Origin: DASQFU01 sp035632955
GTDB taxonomy: Bacteria > Eisenbacteria > RBG-16-71-46
Direction of reading: 5' to 3'
Assembly (NCBI GenBank): GCA_035632955.1
Contig: DASQFU010000244.1
Coordinates: 1 to 8,064 of the forward strand
Length of the DNA stretch: 8,064 bases
Each line of letters starts with the position of its first letter. The stretch's first letter is position 1. Shown in pieces: positions 1 to 4,163 of the stretch. The translations under genes were made by a program, and so were the position numbers. Below the pieces are notes generated by a model that saw only the letters and a list, made by a program, of their open reading frames with translations, had not been told where the DNA came from and did no database searches.

Positions 1-416
1 AGGATGCGGTGCGCATGCTGGAGACGACCGGGTGCGACGCGGTGATGCTCGGGCGCGCGGCGTTCGGAGACCCGTGGGTGTTCCGGCGCGTGCGGTCGTT
101 TTACGAGCGCGGCGAGCGGCTCGCGCCCGCGAGCGCCGGCGATCGCTTGCGCGCGGGCGTGCGCCATCTCGCGATGATGGTGGCGGAAGCCGGACCCGTG
201 ACCGCGGCGCGCGAGATGCGAAAGCACGTCGCGTGGTACATCAAGGGTCTGCCGAACAGCGCGCGCGTGCGCGAGCACGTGAACCACGCGCGCACCGCCG
301 AGGAACTGGGCGCGCTGCTCGCGAGCTACCTGGAAGCGCTGGCGGCGGAGGGGTGGGAATCGCTGGCCGTCGAGTCCGCCGAGCTCGCGGCCGAGGAGAT
401 CGGTGCGTCCGGCTGA
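1..416 (+). CDS. dusB: tRNA-dihydrouridine synthase, DusB-like, C-terminal part (5' end outside window)
   Basis: Dus enzymes are FMN-dependent and reduce a uridine in tRNA to dihydrouridine in the cytoplasm. The reading frame is open from base 3, so about 138 C-terminal residues of a protein that is usually about 320-350 residues long are seen. The first visible part has the end of the TIM barrel with its FMN phosphate-binding signature, TGCDAVMLGRAAFGDPW, at visible residues 9-25; DusB proteins have a near-identical GCDGVMIGR-GNPW motif. It is followed by the helical tRNA-binding domain with MRKHVAWYIKGLP at visible residues 72-84, which is also typical of the family. The gene ends in TGA at 414-416 and overlaps larB by 14 bases, so the two are probably co-transcribed and translationally coupled. 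Family assignment is firm; the DusB subgroup rather than another Dus is less certain because the catalytic Cys region is upstream of the window. Confidence 0.87.
   Translation, partial: DAVRMLETTGCDAVMLGRAAFGDPWVFRRVRSFYERGERLAPASAGDRLRAGVRHLAMMVAEAGPVTAAREMRKHVAWYIKGLPNSARVREHVNHARTAEELGALLASYLEALAAEGWESLAVESAELAAEEIGASG
393..400 (+). promoter_or_regulatory. Ribosome binding site deciding the larB GTG start
   Basis: GAGGAGAT lies just upstream of GTG at 403, inside the last codons of dus. It supports GTG 403 as the larB start and shows that larB translation starts before dus translation ends. Confidence 0.7.
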
Positions 417-1167
417 GCTCAAGGCGCTGCTCGGCCGGGTGCAGCGCGGGCGAGTGACGCCGGCCGCGGCGGCGCGCGCGATCACCGAGGCGCCGCTCGA
501 GCGCCTGGAGTTCGCGACGCTCGACCACCAGCGCGGGTTGCGGCTCGGCTTCCCGGAGGTGGTGTTCGGTCTGGGCAAGTCGCCGGCGCAGATGGTGTCG
601 ATCGTCGAGCGGCTCGCGCGCCGCAGCACCGTGGTGCTGGCGACGCGCGTCGACGAGCAGAGCCGGGCGGCGCTGCAGGCCGCGTTCCCCGCCGCGGAAG
701 TGCACGAGCGCGCGCGCGCGGTCGTGGTGCGGCAGCATCGGCGACGAGCCAAGGCGTCCCGCGGGCGGGTGCTGGTCGTGTGCGCCGGGACCGCCGACCT
801 GCCGGTGGCCGAAGAGGCGCTGCTCACGGCGCGCGTGCTCGGCAGCCGGGCGGAGCTGCTGGTGGACGTCGGGGTGGCGGGACTTCATCGCCTGCTCCGT
901 CACCGTGCCGAGCTGCGCGGGGCGCGGGTGGTGGTGGTCGTCGCCGGGCTCGAAGGCGCGCTGCCGAGCGTCGTCGCGGGACTCGTGGACCGGCCCTTGA
1001 TCGCCGTGCCGACCAGCATCGGCTACGGGTCTCACTTTCGCGGGTTGGCACCCCTGCTCGCGATGCTCAACTCGTGCGCGCCGGGGGTGACGGTGGTCAA
1101 CATTGACAACGGCTTCGGCGCCGGCTACGCGGCGCATCTGGTCAACACCGCGGGAGATCGCCGCTGA
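403..1167 (+). CDS. larB: LarB: pyridinium-3,5-biscarboxylic acid mononucleotide synthase (nickel-pincer cofactor synthesis)
   Basis: LarB does the first step of NPN cofactor synthesis: it carboxylates the pyridine ring of nicotinic acid adenine dinucleotide and cleaves off AMP, giving the biscarboxylated mononucleotide. The protein has 254 residues, the normal family length. The N-terminal domain has the LarB-type phrase LDHQRGLRLGFPEVVFGLGK (about residues 46-65). The C-terminal domain is PurE-like: AGTADLPVAEEA (128-139), DVGVAGLHRLL, EGALPSV, PTSIGYG (203-209), MLNSC with Cys225, and VNIDNGFGAGYAA. The Cys in MLNSC corresponds to the Cys reported to form a covalent substrate intermediate in the Lactobacillus plantarum enzyme. 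The start is GTG at 403 with a good ribosome binding site. It could be mistaken for the purine enzyme PurE, but the N-terminal domain and the MLNSC motif mark it as LarB. It sits directly before larC, as in many lar clusters. Confidence 0.94.
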   Translation: MRPAELKALLGRVQRGRVTPAAAARAITEAPLERLEFATLDHQRGLRLGFPEVVFGLGKSPAQMVSIVERLARRSTVVLATRVDEQSRAALQAAFPAAEVHERARAVVVRQHRRRAKASRGRVLVVCAGTADLPVAEEALLTARVLGSRAELLVDVGVAGLHRLLRHRAELRGARVVVVVAGLEGALPSVVAGLVDRPLIAVPTSIGYGSHFRGLAPLLAMLNSCAPGVTVVNIDNGFGAGYAAHLVNTAGDRR

Positions 1168-1198
1168 CCGCCGCGCCGGCGGCGGTCAACTGAGCGGC

Positions 1199-1205
1199 GG
1201 AGGAA
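1199..1205 (+). promoter_or_regulatory. Ribosome binding site deciding the larC GTG start
   Basis: GGAGGAA lies immediately before GTG 1208. It argues for that start rather than the in-frame upstream ATG at 1103, which lies inside larB and would add 35 residues without family resemblance. Confidence 0.7.
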
Positions 1206-1207
1206 GC

Positions 1208-2383
1208 GTGCGCATCGCCTATTTCGACTGCTTCTCTGGGATCAGCGGCGATATGTGCCTCGGCGCTCTGGTGTCGGCCGGCTGGCCGGCGGCGGAGCTC
1301 GCCGCCTTGCCCGAGCGGCTGCGACTGGAAGGCGTGCGGATCGAGGTCGGCACGGCCCGGCGGGGTCCGTTCGTCGGCGCTCGCGTCGACGTCCACGTCG
1401 GCACCCGGCAGCCGCACCGGCATCTTCATCACATCCACGCGATCCTCGATCAGGCCGCACTGGAGCCCGTGGTGCGCGAGCGCGCAAAGCTCGTGTTCGC
1501 GCGTCTGGCGGCGGCCGAGGCGGAAGTGCACGGCAGCACCGTCGAGAAGGTGCACTTCCACGAGGTCGGAGCGGCCGATGCGCTGGTCGACATCGTCGGC
1601 ACGATCGAAGGATTGCGCGCGCTCGACGTCACCGAGGTGTTCGCTTCGCCGCTCCGCCTCGGGCGCGGCGCGGTCCAATCGGAGCACGGTTTGATCCCGG
1701 TCCCAGCACCTGCGACGGCACTGCTGTTGCGCGGCGCGCCGGTCGAGATGCCGGATCTCGAGGCCGAGCTGGTGACGCCGACCGGCGCCGCACTCGTGAC
1801 GACCCTGGTCCAGCGTTGGAGCGAGCCTCCGCCGTTCCGGCTCGAACGGGTCGGGACCGGCGCCGGAGCGACGGACCTCAAGGCCCAGCCCAACGTGCTG
1901 CGGGTGCTGATCGGCGCGGTCGACCCGGCGCCGATCGGGCGGCGCCGGGTCGCGGTGCTCGAAACCGCGCTCGACGACGAGAATCCGCAGTTCGTCGCCG
2001 CGACGCTCGCCCGACTGCTCGAAGCAGGAGCGCTGGACGCGATGCTGGTGCCGGCGGTGATGAAGAAAGGTCGTTCCGGCTCCTGGCTGGTGGTGGTGAC
2101 CGAGCCCGAGCGGGCGAGCGCGCTCGCGCACTTCCTGCTGAGGGAGACGAGCTCGCTCGGCGTGCGGGTGCGGGAGGAGCAACGCTTCGAGCTCGAGCGC
2201 CACCAGGTCGAGGTCGAGACCCCCTTCGGCGTCGTGGCGCTGAAGGTGGCATCCCTCCCGGGCGGCGATCAGCGTGCGGCGCCGGAGTTCGAGTCGGTGC
2301 GGGCGGCGGCGGAACGCAGCGGACGGCCGTTGCGCGAAGTGGCGGAGGCGGCGCTCGCGGCCTGGAAGCAGTCGGCGCGGTGA
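1208..2383 (+). CDS. larC: LarC: CTP-dependent nickel insertion enzyme of the nickel-pincer cofactor (LarC1 and LarC2 fused)
   Basis: LarC is the cyclometallase that inserts nickel into the bisthiocarboxylated pyridinium mononucleotide, using CTP, to finish the NPN cofactor. The 391-residue product starts with the family signature MRIAYFDCFSGISGDM (residues 1-16). Next come a His-rich stretch HRHLHHIH (70-77), a likely metal-handling region, VHFHEVGAADALVDIVG (115-131), a GLIPVPAPAT motif and ELVTPTGAAL. The C-terminal LarC2 part has LETALDDENP (251-260), LLEAGALDAMLVP and MKKGRSG (285-291). In L. plantarum the two parts, LarC1 and LarC2, are joined by ribosomal frameshifting; here they are one continuous frame. 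The segment ETALDDENP departs from the ETNIDDM form I recall as usual. The gene begins 40 bases after larB and its TGA stop overlaps the GTG start of the next gene. Family assignment is firm; nickel as the metal is inferred from the family. Confidence 0.94.
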   Translation: MRIAYFDCFSGISGDMCLGALVSAGWPAAELAALPERLRLEGVRIEVGTARRGPFVGARVDVHVGTRQPHRHLHHIHAILDQAALEPVVRERAKLVFARLAAAEAEVHGSTVEKVHFHEVGAADALVDIVGTIEGLRALDVTEVFASPLRLGRGAVQSEHGLIPVPAPATALLLRGAPVEMPDLEAELVTPTGAALVTTLVQRWSEPPPFRLERVGTGAGATDLKAQPNVLRVLIGAVDPAPIGRRRVAVLETALDDENPQFVAATLARLLEAGALDAMLVPAVMKKGRSGSWLVVVTEPERASALAHFLLRETSSLGVRVREEQRFELERHQVEVETPFGVVALKVASLPGGDQRAAPEFESVRAAAERSGRPLREVAEAALAAWKQSAR

Positions 2384-3723
2384 GCGAGCTGGTCGCCCGG
2401 GATCTCTGGGTCACGCCTCCCGGGGCCGGCGAGCCGATCGTCCGCGGAGCGTCGCTCTCGGTCCGAAGCGGGGAGTGGGTCGCCGTCGCGGGCCCGAACG
2501 GTGGCGGAAAGACCACTCTGCTGCTCGCGACCGCCGGCCTTTGGCCGATCGCTCGCGGAACGCTCGAGCTGGATGGTCGTCCGTTGCGAGCCGGCGGCGC
2601 GCGATCCCGCATCGCCGTCGTGCTCCAGGACCCGAGCAGTCAGCTTCTCCAGCCGACGGTAATGGAAGAGCTTGCCTTTGCGAGCCGCAATCTCGGCCGG
2701 CCCGAACCGGAGCTGGAGGCCAGCGTTCACCGTGTCGCCCTTGCCTTCGGTCTGGAATCCGACCTGGAACGTGACCCGGCGAGCCTGTCGGCCGGCCGCC
2801 AGCAGCTCGTACTGCTCGCCGCGGCCCTCGCGGCCGGCCCCGACCTCCTGATCGCCGACGAGCCCACCGCACATCTCGACGACGCCGCGCGTGTGCTCGT
2901 GATGGAGCGTGTCTCGGCCGAGCTAGAGAACGGGTTGGGAGTGCTTTGGGCGACGCAGGATCCGGCCGAGCGCGCCGCGGCCCATCGCATCGTTCGCATC
3001 GGCGACCTTCCAGAGCTTGGGCCACCGGAGTTGCGCGATGAAACACGAGTTGACACAGGGACCGTCGTGGCTCTGACGATTCGGATTGCCTGCCACTCGG
3101 GCGCGAACGGGCGGCGGGTGATGGTTCGCGAGCCGCAGGAGATTGCGGTCGCGTCGCGCGGGATCACGGCGCTGATCGGTCCGAACGGGGCCGGCAAGAG
3201 CGTCGTGATCGGGGCGGTCGCCGGCCTCGAGCCGCTCGACCAAGTCGATGTGGAATGGGAGATTGACTCGCATCCTCCTCCCATCGTGGCGCTCCAGTAT
3301 CCGGAGCTTCAGATCTTCGAGGAGGAGGTCGCGGACGAGATCGTGTTCGCGGCGTGCTCTCGTGGCGTTCGGGCGGAGGAGGCGCGCGCGGGCGCAGCCG
3401 AGATGCTCGCACGGCTCGGTTTCAACGCCGCAAGCTTCATGAATCGAAGAACCTGGACGCTTTCGACCGGAGAGAAGCGACTGGTAGAGATAATCGGGGC
3501 CTTGATCTCGCCTGCGAGCCTCGTTGCCCTCGACGAGCCGACCGCCGGGCTGGACCCGGAGCGCCGCATGGGCGTTGCAGCCTTGGTTCGCGAGCGGAGC
3601 GCTCGCTCTCCGGTGCTGGTTGCGACCCAGGATCGAGCCTGGGCGATCGCGTCGGGCGCCCGGCTGGCGATCATCGGCGAACGCGACTCAACGCTCCCAA
3701 GTCACAGGAAAAAAACAGATTGA
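2380..3723 (+). CDS. Duplicated ABC ATPase of ECF transporter type (probable nickel or cofactor-precursor uptake)
   Basis: The 447-residue protein carries two fused nucleotide-binding domains and no membrane segment, so it should sit on the cytoplasmic face of an ECF transporter. Domain 1 (about 1-215): Walker A GPNGGGKTT (38-46), Q-loop LQDPSSQLLQPTV with Gln83, signature LSAGR (136-140), Walker B LLIADEP with Glu161, D-loop AHLD. Domain 2 (about 230-435): Walker A GPNGAGKSV (267-275), Q-loop LQYPELQIFEEEV with Gln306, signature LSTGE (361-365), Walker B LVALDEP with Glu386, D-loop AGLD. The QDPSSQLL and QYPELQIF forms are typical of EcfA/CbiO-type ATPases. Oddly, the switch His of both domains is Gln (residues 193 and 417, both in ATQD). 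The GTG start overlaps the larC stop (GTGA), implying coupled translation. No T or S subunit is in the window. The nickel role is inferred only from the lar neighbours; cobalt or vitamin transport remains possible. Confidence 0.86.
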   Translation: MSELVARDLWVTPPGAGEPIVRGASLSVRSGEWVAVAGPNGGGKTTLLLATAGLWPIARGTLELDGRPLRAGGARSRIAVVLQDPSSQLLQPTVMEELAFASRNLGRPEPELEASVHRVALAFGLESDLERDPASLSAGRQQLVLLAAALAAGPDLLIADEPTAHLDDAARVLVMERVSAELENGLGVLWATQDPAERAAAHRIVRIGDLPELGPPELRDETRVDTGTVVALTIRIACHSGANGRRVMVREPQEIAVASRGITALIGPNGAGKSVVIGAVAGLEPLDQVDVEWEIDSHPPPIVALQYPELQIFEEEVADEIVFAACSRGVRAEEARAGAAEMLARLGFNAASFMNRRTWTLSTGEKRLVEIIGALISPASLVALDEPTAGLDPERRMGVAALVRERSARSPVLVATQDRAWAIASGARLAIIGERDSTLPSHRKKTD

Positions 3724-3749
3724 CAGAGACCTGTCACCCGGCCTAGCCT
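3720..3749 (+). promoter_or_regulatory. Possible sigma-70-type promoter for the exported-protein gene
   Basis: TTGACA (3720-3725) is a perfect -35 consensus. TAGCCT (3744-3749) follows after 18 bases and keeps the key T, A and final T of a -10 box. It overlaps the ATPase stop codon and would give a transcript leader of roughly 325 bases. The -10 box is weak and the host's promoter rules are unknown. Confidence 0.3.
3721..3736 (+). repeat. Perfect inverted repeat TGACAG-N4-CTGTCA over the ATPase stop codon
   Basis: Six-base arms 3721-3726 and 3731-3736 flank the loop AGAC. The left arm contains the TGA stop and most of the TTGACA box. It could be an operator for a dimeric repressor or a short hairpin. 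On the plus strand no T tract follows. On the minus strand a run of seven T (3709-3715 complement) follows after five bases, so a weak minus-strand terminator is conceivable. Confidence 0.4.
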
Positions 3750-3810
3750 TCCCGACGTGCTGGGGTAGTAGAACGGTCCTCCATACCCCCAACTGCACCT
3801 CAAGTTCCGC

Positions 3811-3859
3811 GGTCGCTGGAATGGTGCGAAACGGTAGCGGTTTCAGCCAGTCAGCGACT
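3811..3859 (+). other. Leader hairpin A (two-part stem)
   Basis: GTCGCTG (3812-3818) is the exact reverse complement of CAGCGAC (3852-3858). G-U pairs can extend both sides of this stem. Inside it, GAAAC (3828-3832) pairs with GTTTC (3840-3844) around a seven-base loop. It could be an RNA element of the leader; chance in GC-rich DNA cannot be excluded. Confidence 0.4.
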
Positions 3860-3940
3860 CGTTCACGAGATCGCGCATGCGTCGATGCCGACCCGTCCTC
3901 AAATTGCCATGGGCGGAGCCGGCAGCGGAAAGGGGGGATA

Positions 3941-3954
3941 GCACTCGTCAGTGC
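3941..3954 (+). other. Leader hairpin B (short)
   Basis: GCACT (3941-3945) pairs with AGTGC (3950-3954) around the four-base loop CGTC. It is short and of interest mainly because it stands directly before the longer hairpin at 3962. Confidence 0.3.
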
Positions 3955-3961
3955 AGCCAAA

Positions 3962-4000
3962 GCCGGCGCAACTCTCCGAACCCTCTGAGAGTCCGCTGGC
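3962..4000 (+). other. Leader hairpin C, 13 base pairs
   Basis: GCCGGCG (3962-3968) pairs with CGCTGGC (3994-4000), including one G-U. After a small internal loop (CA opposite C), ACTCTC (3971-3976) pairs with GAGAGT (3987-3992), closing the ten-base loop CGAACCCTCT. It is the longest hairpin I found in the leader and has no T tract after it, so it is not a typical intrinsic terminator. Confidence 0.5.
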
Positions 4001-4013
4001 GGATTCGCTTGGC

Positions 4014-4080
4014 GACACCTCGCTCGCAACCGTACTCGGAAGACTTCGCTTTGCCATGCATTGCGACGATGGAGGTAGTC
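4014..4080 (+). promoter_or_regulatory. Possible stem that buries the ribosome binding site of the exported-protein gene
   Basis: GACACCTC (4014-4021) can pair with GAGGT-a-GTC (4072-4080; A4077 bulged), which covers the GGAGG ribosome binding site. Inside it, TCGCAA (4024-4029) is the exact reverse complement of TTGCGA (4061-4066), so 14 pairs form in two blocks. A competing small hairpin TCGC-TTG-GCGA (4005-4015) uses two of the same bases. This is an arrangement expected for translational control, but it was found by eye only. Confidence 0.42.
4071..4075 (+). promoter_or_regulatory. Ribosome binding site of the exported-protein gene
   Basis: GGAGG lies seven bases before ATG 4083 and fixes this start. 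The signal peptide begins exactly at that ATG. The site lies within the potential stem 4014-4080. Confidence 0.8.
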
Positions 4081-4082
4081 AC

Positions 4083-4163
4083 ATGAGAAAGAAGTTCGTC
4101 ACATTGCTCTGCCTGTTCGGGGGAGCAGTGGCCTTGTTGACGAACCCGGGGCCGGCTTCGGCG
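4083..4163 (+). other. Signal peptide of the exported protein
   Basis: Residues 1-27 have a basic start (MRKK), a hydrophobic core (FVTLLCLFGGAVALL) and an ASA|Q cleavage site after residue 27. Cys10 lies in the core without the Gly/Ala/Ser before it that a lipobox needs, so signal peptidase I rather than lipoprotein processing is expected. Confidence 0.88.

Larger units (their letters stand above)
3724..4082 (+). other. Intergenic leader without a convincing gene; structured 5' leader of the exported-protein gene
   Basis: This stretch between the ATPase stop and the exported-protein start has no frame with coding character on either strand. Frames that cross it are Arg-, Pro- and Ser-rich. 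It contains a dyad and possible promoter at its left edge, hairpin-forming segments at 3811-3859, 3941-3954, 3962-4000 and 4014-4080, and a ribosome binding site at 4071. No run of T typical of an intrinsic terminator is seen on the plus strand. No match to a riboswitch class known to me was recognised. Confidence 0.7.

Noticed and set aside
700..725. Alternating CG tract in larB as a possible Z-DNA or regulatory element
   Set aside because: It is explained by Arg/Ala codons in a GC-rich coding frame.
241..1137. Minus-strand open frame of 298 codons opposite dus and larB
   Set aside because: It is Arg/His/Pro-rich without motifs, and the plus strand has the complete LarB signature set.
1255..2379. 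In-frame upstream extension of the ATPase gene through larC
   Set aside because: The upstream part is an Arg/Gly-rich out-of-frame translation of larC. ABC homology begins right after GTG 2380, which overlaps the larC stop.
3709..3988. Possible frameshift at the A7 run that would extend the ATPase by about 90 residues
   Set aside because: The heptamer context does not fit a standard -1 slippery site, the alternative frame needs a +1 shift, and the extension has no domain character. The ATPase is already complete.
3941..3992. Resemblance of AGCCAAAGCC and the following bases to GEMM (c-di-GMP) or TPP riboswitch motifs
   Set aside because: Only short fragments match and they are not in the right order. 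The GAAA tetraloop-receptor arrangement of GEMM and the TPP core are absent.
3877..4086. 69-codon plus-strand frame in the leader ending in an ATGA overlap with the exported gene start
   Set aside because: There is no good ribosome binding site, the composition is Arg/Pro/Ser-rich and it crosses the proposed hairpins. The ATGA overlap is the only point in favour and may be chance.
4104..4112. Cys10 of the exported protein as a lipoprotein acylation site
   Set aside because: The preceding residues TLL do not make a lipobox, and a clear ASA signal peptidase I site follows at residues 25-27.
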